Assembly (NCBI RefSeq): GCF_019049655.1
Contig: NZ_JAFMOX010000058.1
Coordinates: forward strand, 124,001 to 188,000
Source of the DNA: Rahnella rivi
GTDB lineage: Bacteria; Pseudomonadota; Gammaproteobacteria; Enterobacterales; Enterobacteriaceae
DNA length: 64,000 nt
Reading direction: 5' to 3'
The position numbers were made by a program, and so were the translations under genes. Within the stretch, counting starts at the first letter, position 1. The number at the start of each line of letters is the position of its first letter. Below are positions 50,256 through 60,029 of the stretch, piece by piece. Below the pieces are notes generated by a model, which saw nothing but the letters and a program-made list of their open reading frames with translations, searched no databases and was not told the origin of the DNA.

Positions 50256-51296
50256 ATGCCTTATACGGCCTCCCCCTCCCGCTATGAAACCATGCAATTT
50301 CGCCGCTGCGGTCAGAGCGGTTTAAAACTCCCCGCCCTTTCGCTCGGCCTGTGGCATAGCTTCGGCCACGTCAACCCGCTGGAATCACAACGCGCCTTGC
50401 TGCAAAAAGCCTTCGATTTAGGCATTACCCATTTCGATTTAGCCAATAACTATGGCCCGCCTCCGGGTTCCGCCGAAGAGAATTTTGGCCGTTTGCTCAA
50501 ACAGGATTTTGCCCCTTATCGCGATGAGCTGATCATCTCGACCAAAGCCGGATACGACATGTGGCCAGGGCCTTACGGTGCGGGCGGTTCGCGCAAATAT
50601 CTGCTGGCGAGCCTCGACCAGAGCCTGCAACGCATGGGGCTGGATTACGTTGATATCTTCTATTCTCACCGTGTGGATGAAGAAACACCGATGGAAGAAA
50701 CCGCCGCCGCGCTGGCGTATGCGGTGCAAAGTGGCAAAGCGCTGTATGTCGGGATTTCGTCTTATTCACCGGAACGCACGCAGAAAATGGCGGAGCTGTT
50801 ACGTGAGCTGAAAGTACCGCTGCTTATTCATCAGCCGTCTTACAATTTGCTCAACCGCTGGGTCGATAAGAGCGGTTTGCTGGATACGCTGGAGCAAAAC
50901 GGCGCGGGCTGTATCGCGTTTACGCCGCTGGCGCAGGGCCTGCTGACCGGTAAATATCTCAACGGGATCCCGGACGGGTCGCGGATGCAGGTGGAAGGGA
51001 ATAAAGTGCGCGGGCTGAATGCCAACATGCTCAGCGAAGCCAATCTGAAAAGTCTGCAACTGCTCAATGAGATGGCGCAACAGCGCGGCCAGACCATGGC
51101 GCAGATGGCGCTGAGCTGGTTACTGAAAGACGAACGTGTGACGTCGGTGCTGATCGGGGCCAGTCGCCCTGAGCAACTGGATGAAAACGTGAAAGCGCTG
51201 GAAAATTTGCGTTTCACAGCTGAAGAGTTGACGGCGATAGATAAGCATGTGGCGGACGGGCAACTGAATCTGTGGCAGGCATCTTCCGATAAATAA
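50256..51296 (+). CDS. yghZ: L-glyceraldehyde 3-phosphate reductase-like aldo/keto reductase (YghZ)
   Basis: A 346-residue AKR14-like protein. The catalytic tetrad is Asp in HFDLANNYG, Tyr in the same segment, Lys in ISTKAGYDMWPGPYG and His in YSHRVDEETP. E. coli YghZ reduces L-glyceraldehyde 3-phosphate and methylglyoxal. Start at MPYTASPSRYE is supported by aaaggaaa; a longer frame from 50217 adds 13 residues. Confidence 0.93.
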   Translation: MPYTASPSRYETMQFRRCGQSGLKLPALSLGLWHSFGHVNPLESQRALLQKAFDLGITHFDLANNYGPPPGSAEENFGRLLKQDFAPYRDELIISTKAGYDMWPGPYGAGGSRKYLLASLDQSLQRMGLDYVDIFYSHRVDEETPMEETAAALAYAVQSGKALYVGISSYSPERTQKMAELLRELKVPLLIHQPSYNLLNRWVDKSGLLDTLEQNGAGCIAFTPLAQGLLTGKYLNGIPDGSRMQVEGNKVRGLNANMLSEANLKSLQLLNEMAQQRGQTMAQMALSWLLKDERVTSVLIGASRPEQLDENVKALENLRFTAEELTAIDKHVADGQLNLWQASSDK

Positions 51297-51304
51297 GATG
51301 GCAA

Positions 51305-51362
51305 AAAAAAGTGCCCTTAATTAAACCCCCGATATAGGGTCATTTAATTAGGGGCACTTAGC
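51305..51362. terminator. long bidirectional terminator
   Basis: A 17-nt stem (aagtgcccttaattaaa with tttaattaggggcactt, one G-U-type mismatch) with A-run and T-rich flanks lies between yghZ and the converging lipoprotein gene. Confidence 0.7.
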
Positions 51363-51399
51363 TTTCATTTAAAACATTATTAACAACGGGTGCTGCTGA

Positions 51400-51963
51400 T
51401 TATTTCACGCTTTCAGCGGGTTCTTTAGCAGGCTGAGCGGTTGCCGGTGCAGCTTCTTTATGAGAAATAGTCGGCACTTCACCAAATTTGATTTTCACAT
51501 CTTTCAGTTTGGCCACCAGATCCGCCGTCACATCCAGATCTTTTGAATAACTCATTGCACTTTGCACAGGCATGATTGCATCAATTTTATGCGCTTCACG
51601 GTATTGCTCCGTGACCGTTTTCACTTCTGCTACTACAGCATTACGCGCAGCCATTTGTTGAGCCTGCCATTGTGCATTCAGTACGTTAGCATCAGCCTGA
51701 CGGGCCTGAGGAACTTTATCCTGTGGCAGCGTTTTATAATTCTCTTCCACTAATTTGGCGCCGTCCTGCAGGCTCTGGTGCACCTGTTCCAGATGCGTTT
51801 TTTCCTGAGCCGCCAGGCCTGAGTCGATCATGATTTGCTCAATATTTGCGAATTTCATATTTTTGTCTCCGGTAGATTTATAATCACATCCTGCAAGCAT
51901 GGAGCCTGCAATAACAATAACAGCGAGCATTCCTGCAATACTTCGGGTTGAAACTGACTTCAT
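51400..51963 (-). CDS. putative lipoprotein, OmpH/Skp-like
   Basis: A 187-residue lipoprotein: signal peptide with the lipobox SMLAGC (Cys near residue 26), then a helical, Gln/Ala-rich region (QEKTHLEQVHQSLQDG through AQWQAQQMAARNAV) that looks like the coiled-coil arms of Skp/OmpH proteins, and a Pro/Ala-rich end. Asp follows the acylated Cys, which could keep it in the inner membrane. Family assignment is by resemblance only; AT-rich surroundings. Confidence 0.65.
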   Translation of the reverse strand: MKSVSTRSIAGMLAVIVIAGSMLAGCDYKSTGDKNMKFANIEQIMIDSGLAAQEKTHLEQVHQSLQDGAKLVEENYKTLPQDKVPQARQADANVLNAQWQAQQMAARNAVVAEVKTVTEQYREAHKIDAIMPVQSAMSYSKDLDVTADLVAKLKDVKIKFGEVPTISHKEAAPATAQPAKEPAESVK

Positions 51964-52123
51964 AAAATATCCTAAACAAGTGAGATAGTGACGAACCGCT
52001 AAATAATTCTCTGCTAAAAATAGTCGTATTTCAATTTAGAAATACTTATTTCATCATTTACGAAATATAAATCGAAACCATAAATATCCCGCAGTTTTAA
52101 CTTTTATGGTTATTTATAAAGCG

Positions 52124-52684
52124 TTATGCGGTGAGTTCTAAACGGCGAGCCGTTTCGTAATGGTCTACCCAATACTGATTATCCAGTGAAGAAATCGTGA
52201 CGCCTTCAATTTTGGAAGCATGAATAAATTGATCTTCACCAATGTATACGCCAACGTGGCGATCCCCCGGCGTGGTTTTGAAAAACACTAAATCGCCAGG
52301 TTTAAGATTATTTTTACTGACTGCCCGGCCATTCCTGATTTGTTCAAACGTGGTGCGCGGCAATTTCTTGTGCAGTGAATCATTGAAGATATGCTGCATC
52401 AGCGCGGAGCAATCCACCCCCTGGTGTGTGGTGCCGCCCCAGTGATACTGAGTGCCTTTCCAGTTTGAATATTCAGATAACAACGCCGATTTAATGTTTT
52501 TTGACCGGCCTGTATTTCCGTCATAAACGGCGGATTCTTTTATATTGAAAAGTTCATTGTCGGCAAACTGATGGTTACCGATCGCCCTGAATTCACCTGG
52601 CAAATCAAATGCAAAAGAATTCATGCTGACTAATAAAGGAGAAGAAATTAATAATGCAGAGATAAATGTTTTAAAACGAAACAT
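52124..52684 (-). CDS. NlpC/P60 endopeptidase, MepS-like
   Basis: A 186-residue secreted peptidoglycan hydrolase. The signal peptide ends near NSFA; the catalytic triad is Cys in GVDCSALMQ, His in DRHVGVYIGE and His in FIHASK. Such enzymes cut D-Ala-meso-DAP crosslinks. No lipobox, unlike MepS of E. coli, so it should be a soluble periplasmic form. Separate promoter region upstream. Confidence 0.87.
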   Translation of the reverse strand: MFRFKTFISALLISSPLLVSMNSFAFDLPGEFRAIGNHQFADNELFNIKESAVYDGNTGRSKNIKSALLSEYSNWKGTQYHWGGTTHQGVDCSALMQHIFNDSLHKKLPRTTFEQIRNGRAVSKNNLKPGDLVFFKTTPGDRHVGVYIGEDQFIHASKIEGVTISSLDNQYWVDHYETARRLELTA

Positions 52685-52846
52685 GTCGGAGGTCTTTTCT
52701 GAAAAATATTATTCTTCCTTACCTGTAAACCAGCAAACGGGGCGGGTGACTCGTCGTTGAGTGCGCAAATAATAAACGACAGGTGAAAAATAACCAGCCG
52801 AAAAACAGTCCATAATCGGACTCGCCGAAATTATCCTATGAAACAA

Positions 52847-52866
52847 CGCCCTCACGCAGGAGGGCG
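52847..52866 (-). terminator. terminator after the 2HCT transporter
   Basis: Stem cgccctc/gagggcg followed on the minus strand by TTGTTT, directly after the transporter stop. Confidence 0.7.
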
Positions 52867-52877
52867 CGGAGAAAGGC

Positions 52878-54236
52878 TCAGGAGAAAAACTTCGCCAGCA
52901 CGAAAAGCCCGACGGAAACGTTGATCGCCCCGCCGATGCGCGTGGCAATTTGCGCGAACGGCATCAGCGTCATGCGGTTACCGGACGTGAGGATCGCCAC
53001 ATCGCCGGTGCCACCCTGCCCGCTCTGGCAGCAGGAGACGATCGCCACATCGATCGGGTGCATACCGATTTTCTTGCCGACGTAAAAGCCGGTCGCCACC
53101 AGCGCCACCACCGTGGTGACGATCACCAGCAGGTTTTGCACGGTAAAAGCGTCGATCAGCTCCTGCCACGGGGTGATCGCCACGCCGACCGCGAACAGCA
53201 CCGGGTAAGTCACGGCGGTGCGGAAGAATTTATAAACCGCCATCGATCCGTGCTGAATGGTCGGAGAAATCCCGTTCGCCAGCTTCACCACCACTGCCGC
53301 AAATAACATGCCGACCGGCGCGGGCAGGCCGATCCACTTCTGTCCAAGCATGCCCACCATGTACAACAAGATCGCCAGCAGCGCACCGCAGGCCAGCGCA
53401 TTCACGCCCGGATTGCCCTCAAACTCGTCGGTGCCGCTGCCCATCTGGCCTTTTTTAGAGGGCATCAGCTGGCCTTCGCCGGTCAGATGCGGATACCGTT
53501 TTCCGATCTGATTAAGTACGCCAGCCAGCACGATCGCCGTCAGGCTGCCCAGCATGACGATCGGCAGAATACGGCCCAGCGCCACGCCTTGCTCCATATG
53601 CAATAGAGTGGCGTAACCCATCGACAGCGGGATCGCCCCTTCGCCCACCCCACCGGCCATGATCGGCAGGATCAGGAAGAAGAAAGTTTGCACCGGCGGT
53701 AACCCTAACGCCGTACCCACGGCCATCCCGGCAAGCATCCCGACGATTTCACCGCACAGCATCGGCACAAATATGCGCATAAACCCCTGGATCAGCACCT
53801 GACGGTTCATGCTCATGATGCTGCCGACGATAATGCAGCAAATGTAGAGATAGAGAATGTTGGTGGATTTGTAGAATTTCACCGTGGAATCCACCACGAC
53901 GTCCGGCAGCAGGCCGTAATGCACCATCGCTGAAGGTATAAAGGTGGCGCAGATCGCCGCCGCGCCCAGTTTTCCCACCACCGGCAGGCGTTTGCCAAAC
54001 TCGCCGCAGGCAAATCCGAAGAAGGCCAGCGTGGCCACCATCACGACGATATCGCTCGGCAGCTTGCCATTGAGGCAATCGAGCAGGATAAGCACACCCG
54101 CCAGCAGGAAGAAAGGCAGCGGAATAATCCCTATCTTGTAGTTATCCAAAATATGCCACCATTTTTGTCTGGCGGAGGCTGTGGATTTTTTGGTGTCTTC
54201 TTTAACAACAATGTAGGAATCGTCGGTTGTGCTCAT
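52878..54236 (-). CDS. 2-hydroxycarboxylate:Na+ symporter (CitS/MaeN-like)
   Basis: A 452-residue inner-membrane transporter of the 2HCT family. The two re-entrant GGxG loops are visible (AGGVGEGAIPLS and SGQGGTGDVAIL), diagnostic of CitS, CitP and MaeN, which take up citrate or malate. Twelve or so hydrophobic segments, N-terminus rich in charged residues. Divergent from a CitA/CitB-like two-component pair, so expression is likely induced by its substrate. Citrate or malate specificity cannot be decided from the sequence. Confidence 0.9.
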   Translation of the reverse strand: MSTTDDSYIVVKEDTKKSTASARQKWWHILDNYKIGIIPLPFFLLAGVLILLDCLNGKLPSDIVVMVATLAFFGFACGEFGKRLPVVGKLGAAAICATFIPSAMVHYGLLPDVVVDSTVKFYKSTNILYLYICCIIVGSIMSMNRQVLIQGFMRIFVPMLCGEIVGMLAGMAVGTALGLPPVQTFFFLILPIMAGGVGEGAIPLSMGYATLLHMEQGVALGRILPIVMLGSLTAIVLAGVLNQIGKRYPHLTGEGQLMPSKKGQMGSGTDEFEGNPGVNALACGALLAILLYMVGMLGQKWIGLPAPVGMLFAAVVVKLANGISPTIQHGSMAVYKFFRTAVTYPVLFAVGVAITPWQELIDAFTVQNLLVIVTTVVALVATGFYVGKKIGMHPIDVAIVSCCQSGQGGTGDVAILTSGNRMTLMPFAQIATRIGGAINVSVGLFVLAKFFS

Positions 54237-54574
54237 GACATCGCCCTTTTCTTATCGTGACTTTTTTATTGAGAGTGCCAGCATAAAAAACAGGGCGTCA
54301 GGGCGGATGTGAGTTTGTTCAAATTAAATCCGCAGGGATTAAGGTTGTTATGGTTTTTATGGTGTTAATGCGACGGCCTTTATAAGGATTATCAGATTAG
54401 TAGTAAAAACCCATATTAACCCTGTAATTACTGCGTGAAATAAAGACGAATTTAATTGCCCGTTCACAACTCTGCCGTTGCCCGATGACGATGGCATTTG
54501 TGCCGTGATAGGGTTATTCGATATGTGGCTTTTGATTTTCCCCGTGGCAGGTGACTTTCTCCGTGGCAGGTTGT
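54237..54574. other. divergent promoter region of transporter and two-component genes
   Basis: A 338-bp AT-rich region upstream of both the transporter and the citA-like kinase. It would hold the response-regulator binding site. No specific repeat is clear; some A/T-rich stretches near 54340-54450. Confidence 0.4.
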
Positions 54575-56239
54575 ATGAAACGCAGATTACCTTTTCAGGT
54601 AAAACTCTTCTTATCTCTGGTGTTATTTTCGTGCCTGCTGTTAGCGCTGCTGGGCGCGATTTTATTTCACGTGATCGACCGGCAACTGCATCACGATCTT
54701 GGCCAGCGGGCGCGGGTTCAGGCCAGTGAAATCGCGCTGATGCCGGGGCTGGCGCAGAAAGTCGCCGATCGCGACGTCGCGGGCATTGCCCGGTTAATTC
54801 AGCCGCTGCGTGATCAAAGCGATGCCAGTTATATCGTCATTGGCGACGTGCGCGAGCGACATCTTTATCATTCCGAATCGCCGGAGCGAATAGATCTGCC
54901 GATGATTGGCGGGGATAACGCAGAAGTGCTGGCCGGCAAAACCATTATTTCGGTGCGTCAGGGCGGAATTGGCGTGTCATTACGCAGCAAGGCGCCGATC
55001 CTGAATGCCAGTAAACAGGTGATCGGCATTGTTTCCGTCGGTTATCTGACGTCTTACATCGACAATATCAATGGCCGCCGTCTGGCGCAGGCCGGTTTAT
55101 ACGGCATGCTGCTTTTACTGCTGCTGTTTATTTTTTCGTGGGTGTTTACCCGCAATGTAAAAAAACAGATGTTCTGGCTGGAGCCCAAAGATATTGCGCT
55201 GCTGGTGCGCCAGCAGAAAGCGTTACTGGAAGCCATGTATGAAGGTGTATTTGCGATTGACGGCCAGAAGCAGCTGATTTTAATTAACCGCGCGGCAAGA
55301 GAACTGCTGGATATTCGCCAGCCCGAAAACCAGCTGCTCGGCAAACCGCTGGATGAGGTGCTTGAAACGCCGCCGACATTCTTTACTCAAAGCGGTGTCG
55401 CGGAAGATAACCCCGCCAGCAGCAGCCGCCACGATCAAATTACCGTGCTTAATCAGCGACAGGTGATTGTTAACCGCGTTCCGATTGAGCTGGAGCCCGG
55501 CAAAGAGAGCGGATGGGTATTCAGCTTTCGCGATAAAAATGACATTAATACGCTGAGCAGCCAGCTGAGCCAGGTGAAACGCTATGCGGATAACCTGCGC
55601 ATCATGCGTCATGAACAGCTTAACTGGACCGCGACGCTGGCCGGTTTACTGCAAATGCAGCGCTACGACGACGCGATGCGCTACATTCAGGCACAGTCCG
55701 AAGGCGCGCAGGCCGTGCTGGATTTTGTGTCGGCGCGCTTTACGTCGCCTGCACTGTGCGGCCTGCTGCTGGGGAAATACGTCAGCGCGCGGGAAAAAGG
55801 CGTCGAACTGGCGTTCGATCCGGCCTGTCAGTTACTGCGCATTCCGGCGGCCATCAGTGAAACCGAGCTGATGTCGGTTATCGGTAATCTGCTGGACAAC
55901 GCCGTGGACGCCACCCTCAACGCCGGGACAGCGGCTGTGCCGGTGGAGCTGTACATCTCCGACAGAAACCACGAACTGCTGATTGAGGTGGCCGATCGCG
56001 GCGGCGGCGTGGACGACGCCCTCAAGCCGCATTTGTTCGAACAGGGCGTCACCACCAAGCCGCTGAGCGGTGATGAGATGACCGGTGCAGAACATGGCAT
56101 CGGTCTGTATCTGGTGGCGAGTTACGTCCGTCAGGCGGGCGGCAGCATCGAAATCTCAGACAATACGCCGCAGGGTACGATTTTTTCAGTGTTTATCCCG
56201 ACGACGTCGGATGCTTCAACAGGAAAGAAACATGAATAA
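54575..56239 (+). CDS. CitA/DpiB-like sensor histidine kinase
   Basis: A 554-residue membrane kinase: TM1 (KLFLSLVLFSCLLLALLGAI), a periplasmic PAS-like domain (about 40-170; SYIVIGDVRERHLYHS), TM2 (YGMLLLLLLFIFSWVF), a cytoplasmic PAS, then the H-box MRHEQLNW (His conserved) and ATPase N and G boxes (GNLLDNAVDAT, GIGLYLVASYV). The periplasmic domain of this class binds citrate or C4-dicarboxylates. Start at MKRRLPFQ follows ggcagg. It overlaps the regulator gene by eight bases. Confidence 0.91.
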   Translation: MKRRLPFQVKLFLSLVLFSCLLLALLGAILFHVIDRQLHHDLGQRARVQASEIALMPGLAQKVADRDVAGIARLIQPLRDQSDASYIVIGDVRERHLYHSESPERIDLPMIGGDNAEVLAGKTIISVRQGGIGVSLRSKAPILNASKQVIGIVSVGYLTSYIDNINGRRLAQAGLYGMLLLLLLFIFSWVFTRNVKKQMFWLEPKDIALLVRQQKALLEAMYEGVFAIDGQKQLILINRAARELLDIRQPENQLLGKPLDEVLETPPTFFTQSGVAEDNPASSSRHDQITVLNQRQVIVNRVPIELEPGKESGWVFSFRDKNDINTLSSQLSQVKRYADNLRIMRHEQLNWTATLAGLLQMQRYDDAMRYIQAQSEGAQAVLDFVSARFTSPALCGLLLGKYVSAREKGVELAFDPACQLLRIPAAISETELMSVIGNLLDNAVDATLNAGTAAVPVELYISDRNHELLIEVADRGGGVDDALKPHLFEQGVTTKPLSGDEMTGAEHGIGLYLVASYVRQAGGSIEISDNTPQGTIFSVFIPTTSDASTGKKHE

Positions 56240-56945
56240 CAGCAGCGCACTCGATGTCGTGATTGTGGAAGATGAACCGCACCTTGCTGGTCTGCACCGC
56301 GATTTTATCGAACAAAATTTCAATCTGCGCGTGGTCGGCCTGGCCTCGACGCTTGAGCAGGCGCGTACGCAGCTGAGATTGCATCAGCCACGGTTGATCC
56401 TGCTGGATAACTATTTGCCCGACGGCCAGGGCGTGGATCTGATTGACAGCCCGTTACTGAAAAGCTTCGACTGCTCGGTGATTTTCATTACCGCCGCCAG
56501 CGATATGCAAACCTGTAGCCAGGCCATGCGCAGCGGCGCGTTCGATTACATCATCAAACCGGTGTCATTCCATCGCCTGCGCAGCTCGCTTGAACGTTTT
56601 ATGCAGCTGGTACAAACGCTGCGCCATGTCAAAGTAGTCGATCAGCGTGCGCTGGACCGGTTGTTCAACCTGCCCGCCAGCGACACGCCGCCCGCCCCTT
56701 CCGCGAAAGGCATCGAGCCCAATACGCTGGAACTGGTGCAGCGGGTATTTAACGCCAGGCCGGAGGTCAGCTGGTCTGTTGAACAGGTGGTGGAAGAGGT
56801 CGGGATCAGCAAAACCACCGGCCGCCGTTATCTGGAATATTGCGTGGAAATGGGCTTTATCGGCGTCGAGATGCAGTATGGAAATATCGGCCACCCGAGG
56901 CGGCTGTATCGCAAAATAGCAGACCCGGAAAAATCCGCATCCTGA
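56232..56945 (+). CDS. CitB/DpiA-like response regulator
   Basis: A 237-residue regulator: receiver domain with acidic pocket (VIVEDEP), phospho-acceptor Asp in LLDNYLPDG and Lys in IIKPVSF, then a C-terminal helix-turn-helix (VSWSVEQVVEEVGISKTTGRRY). aggaaag precedes ATG 56232. It probably binds the divergent promoter of the transporter. Confidence 0.92.
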   Translation: MNNSSALDVVIVEDEPHLAGLHRDFIEQNFNLRVVGLASTLEQARTQLRLHQPRLILLDNYLPDGQGVDLIDSPLLKSFDCSVIFITAASDMQTCSQAMRSGAFDYIIKPVSFHRLRSSLERFMQLVQTLRHVKVVDQRALDRLFNLPASDTPPAPSAKGIEPNTLELVQRVFNARPEVSWSVEQVVEEVGISKTTGRRYLEYCVEMGFIGVEMQYGNIGHPRRLYRKIADPEKSAS

Positions 56946-57534
56946 GGACGAATTTCGGCGGTTTTTCCTGACCAATTTCCCCCGCACCGCCGGCCTCATC
57001 GCCGGCGAATTTCCCGCCTCCCCCACTGGTTCAGACGATAATTTCACAACGCATGTCGCTTTCAGACAACCGGTAAATTCACGCCTTTCACATAAATCTG
57101 AAATCTCTATTTACACCTGTCAACACGCACCGGTTGAGCGGCATTAATTTGATATAAATCACGCAATTATTTCACCCTAAAACCCCACAAAAACAAAAGA
57201 TATTAATACCAGTAAAATCAATGTATTAAATATATTAAAAGCAAAAATGCACTGCCGTTAAATTAGCGGTTAACCCCCCGTCATCGCACGGGGTAATGTG
57301 TCATTAATTGTCAATGCGGATTTACCGTAATTAAACACTGCAAATACAGATAAATAGGTAACCAGGAACACAATCATGAATATTCCTCGGAAACATTGAG
57401 ACTTGTCTCAGAATGTCGATGTGTTAGGGTATAACGCGTTCACTATTTCGTTACAGGTAAGATCCTATACGGTCCAACAGAAAAACTAGACATCGAGCCG
57501 ATACGGCTATTTATATCCAAGGAATGCACATTGC
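56946..57534. other. intergenic region upstream of proV
   Basis: A 589-bp region. A cgccggc/gccggcg hairpin (56988-57007) follows the regulator gene. From about 57100 it is AT-rich with A-tracts (57180-57260), the kind of DNA that H-NS binds upstream of proU. The likely proV promoter is listed separately. Confidence 0.5.
57403..57430 (+). promoter_or_regulatory. candidate proV promoter
   Basis: A -35 ttgtct (57403-57408), 16-bp spacer and -10 tagggt (57425-57430). The unusual TAGGGT-type -10 recalls the osmoregulated proU P2 promoter of E. coli and Salmonella. It lies about 100 bp before the proV start. Confidence 0.5.
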
Positions 57535-58731
57535 ATGGCAATTAAAATCGAAGTAAAGAATCTTTATAAGGTATTTGGCGAAAACCCGGATCGCGCTTTC
57601 AAGATGATCGACGCAGGCAAGGGTAAAGAAGAAATTTTTGAGAAAACCGGTCTGTCACTTGGCGTTAAAGATGCCAGTCTGGCCATTGAAGAAGGCGAGA
57701 TTTTCGTCATCATGGGGTTATCCGGTTCCGGTAAGTCCACCATGGTACGCCTTCTCAATCGTCTGATAGAGCCCACCCGCGGCGAAGTGCTGATCGACGG
57801 CGAAGACATCGCTAAAATCTCAGAAGCAAAACTGCGCCAGGTGCGCCGAAGCAAAATCAGTATGGTGTTTCAGTCCTTTGCGCTGATGCCACACCTGACC
57901 GTGTTGAATAACACCGCGTTCGGGATGGAGCTCGCCGGTCTGCCGGTGGAAGAGCGTAATGCCAAAGCGCTGGATGCGCTGCGTCAGGTCGGGCTGGAAA
58001 ATTATGCTAATTCTTACCCTGATGAACTGTCCGGCGGTATGCGTCAGCGTGTGGGCTTAGCCCGCGCCATGGCCAATAACCCCGACATTCTGCTGATGGA
58101 TGAGGCCTTCTCGGCGCTTGACCCGTTAATCCGTACCGAAATGCAGGATGAGCTGGTGAAGCTTCAGGCTCAGCATCAGCGCACCATCGTGTTTATTTCT
58201 CATGACTTAGATGAAGCCATGCGCATCGGCGATCGCATCGCCATTATGCAGGGCGGCGAAGTGGTACAGGTCGGCACACCGGAAGACATTCTGAATAACC
58301 CGGCCAACGACTATGTCCGTACCTTCTTCCGCGGTGTGGATATCAGCCAGGTATTCAGTGCCAAAGACATTGCGCGCCGTCGTGGCGCACTCATTCGTAA
58401 AACCCCCGGTTTTGGTCCCCGTGCCGCGCTTAAGCTGCTGGAAGATGAAGACCGCGAATATGGTTATGTGCTTGAACGTGGACAGAAATTCATCGGCGTT
58501 GTGTCGATCGAATCCCTGAAAACCGCGCTGAAAGCTAATCAGCCGCTGGAAAGCGCCCTGCTGGAATCTCCGGCACCGGTGCAGGCAGACATGCCGCTCA
58601 GCGAACTGATTTCTCTGGTCGCCGCTGCGCCTTGCGCCGTGCCGGTGGTCAATGAGGACAATAACTATATCGGTATTATTTCCAAAGCCATGCTACTTCA
58701 GGCGCTGGACAAAGAAGGGGGTAACGAATGA
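57535..58731 (+). CDS. proV: glycine betaine/proline ABC transporter ATPase ProV
   Basis: A 398-residue ATPase of the ProU osmoprotectant importer. Walker [10 protein letters not shown], signature LSGGMRQRV, Walker [13 protein letters not shown], then tandem CBS domains (from about residue 280; [14 protein letters not shown]) that sense ionic strength in related systems. E. coli ProV is 400 residues. It overlaps proW by ATGA. Confidence 0.96.
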   Translation: MAIKIEVKNLYKVFGENPDRAFKMIDAGKGKEEIFEKTGLSLGVKDASLAIEEGEIFVIMGLSGSGKSTMVRLLNRLIEPTRGEVLIDGEDIAKISEAKLRQVRRSKISMVFQSFALMPHLTVLNNTAFGMELAGLPVEERNAKALDALRQVGLENYANSYPDELSGGMRQRVGLARAMANNPDILLMDEAFSALDPLIRTEMQDELVKLQAQHQRTIVFISHDLDEAMRIGDRIAIMQGGEVVQVGTPEDILNNPANDYVRTFFRGVDISQVFSAKDIARRRGALIRKTPGFGPRAALKLLEDEDREYGYVLERGQKFIGVVSIESLKTALKANQPLESALLESPAPVQADMPLSELISLVAAAPCAVPVVNEDNNYIGIISKAMLLQALDKEGGNE

Positions 58732-59927
58732 GCACTTCACATATCACGAACTCAGTCACTCAGCACGCTCAGGCCGCACAGGCTCAGGCGCTGGATCCGT
58801 CCATCGATCCGTGGAGTGCCGATAACGCCAGCGGCGGTGTGGCGCCACAAGCCGACGCCGCCACCTCTGCTGCGCCAGCCGATGCGGGCAGCAGCGATCC
58901 CTGGGGCGGCGGCAGCGATGCCGCTACCAGCGCGCCGGATACCACGCACCACGCCGCAGCACAGGCCAATGACTGGCTGAGCGTTGCACCCGAACAGCAT
59001 CAGCATTTTTCTATTCTCGATCCGTTCCACAGTACGCTGATCCCGCTCGACCATTGGGTGACGGAAGGGATCGACTGGCTGGTCACGAATTTCCGTCCAG
59101 TATTCCAGGGGATCCGCGTGCCGGTCGATTTCGTCCTGAGCGGTTTCCAGCACGGTCTGGAAACGCTGCCTGCACCGATTGCGATCTTAGTGTTTGCGCT
59201 GATCGCCTGGCAGATGGCGGGGTTAGGCATGGGTGCCGCCACGCTGGTGTCTCTGGTCCTGATCGGCGCGATCGGTGCCTGGTCACAGGCAATGGTGACG
59301 CTGGCGCTGGTTCTGACGTCGCTGTTCTTCTGTATTCTGATAGGCCTTCCGCTCGGAATATGGCTGGCGCGCAGTCAGCGGGCGGCGAAAATTATCAGGC
59401 CGCTGCTTGATGCCATGCAAACCACACCGGCGTTCGTGTATCTGGTGCCGATCGTGATGCTGTTTGGTATCGGTAACGTGCCGGGCGTGGTCGTGACGAT
59501 CATCTTTGCCCTGCCGCCGGTGGTGCGTCTGACCATTCTGGGTATCAATCAGGTGCCGGAAGATCTGATCGAAGCCGCCAAGTCGTTTGGTTCCAGCCCG
59601 CGCCAGTTGCTGTTCAAAGTACAGCTGCCGCTGGCCATGCCGACCATCATGGCCGGTATTAACCAGACGCTGATGCTGGCGCTGTCGATGGTGGTTATCG
59701 CCTCGATGATCGCCGTGGGCGGTCTGGGTCAGATGGTCTTGCGCGGTATTGGCCGTCTGGACATGGGTCTGGCCTCAGTCGGGGGGGCGGGTATCGTTAT
59801 CCTCGCCATCATCCTCGACCGTCTGACGCAGTCCATGGGTCGCGACAGCCGCAGTAAAGGCGGTCACCGCTGGTTCACCCGCGGTCCTGTCGGCCTGGTG
59901 ATGAAGCCATTCGCCAAAAAAGCCTGA
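58728..59927 (+). CDS. proW: glycine betaine/proline ABC transporter permease ProW
   Basis: A 399-residue permease. The first 85-90 residues are an Ala/Gln/Asp/Ser-rich, Trp-Gly-containing tail longer than in E. coli ProW (354 in total). The core has about seven helices and the EAA loop ending in [24 protein letters not shown] overlap with proV; a strong hairpin separates it from the first proX. Confidence 0.94.
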   Translation: MSTSHITNSVTQHAQAAQAQALDPSIDPWSADNASGGVAPQADAATSAAPADAGSSDPWGGGSDAATSAPDTTHHAAAQANDWLSVAPEQHQHFSILDPFHSTLIPLDHWVTEGIDWLVTNFRPVFQGIRVPVDFVLSGFQHGLETLPAPIAILVFALIAWQMAGLGMGAATLVSLVLIGAIGAWSQAMVTLALVLTSLFFCILIGLPLGIWLARSQRAAKIIRPLLDAMQTTPAFVYLVPIVMLFGIGNVPGVVVTIIFALPPVVRLTILGINQVPEDLIEAAKSFGSSPRQLLFKVQLPLAMPTIMAGINQTLMLALSMVVIASMIAVGGLGQMVLRGIGRLDMGLASVGGAGIVILAIILDRLTQSMGRDSRSKGGHRWFTRGPVGLVMKPFAKKA

Positions 59928-59945
59928 TTCAGGCACTGCACTTCT

Positions 59946-59965
59946 CCCGGCGGTTCGCCGCCGGG
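59946..59965 (+). promoter_or_regulatory. stable UUCG hairpin between proW and proX1
   Basis: Perfect 8-bp stem cccggcgg/ccgccggg closed by a ttcg tetraloop, without a T-run. Likely an mRNA-stability or 3'-end-protecting element that could raise or separate proW and proX expression. Confidence 0.55.
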
Positions 59966-60029
59966 AACTCTCAAAGCGAAAAAACGCAGTCCACTCTTAC
60001 GTATTCACCAGCAAGAATAAGGGTTCACC

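Noticed and set aside
57376..57399. Eight-codon frame upstream of proV as a leader peptide
   Set aside because: No ribosome site and no downstream attenuator; it overlaps the likely promoter.
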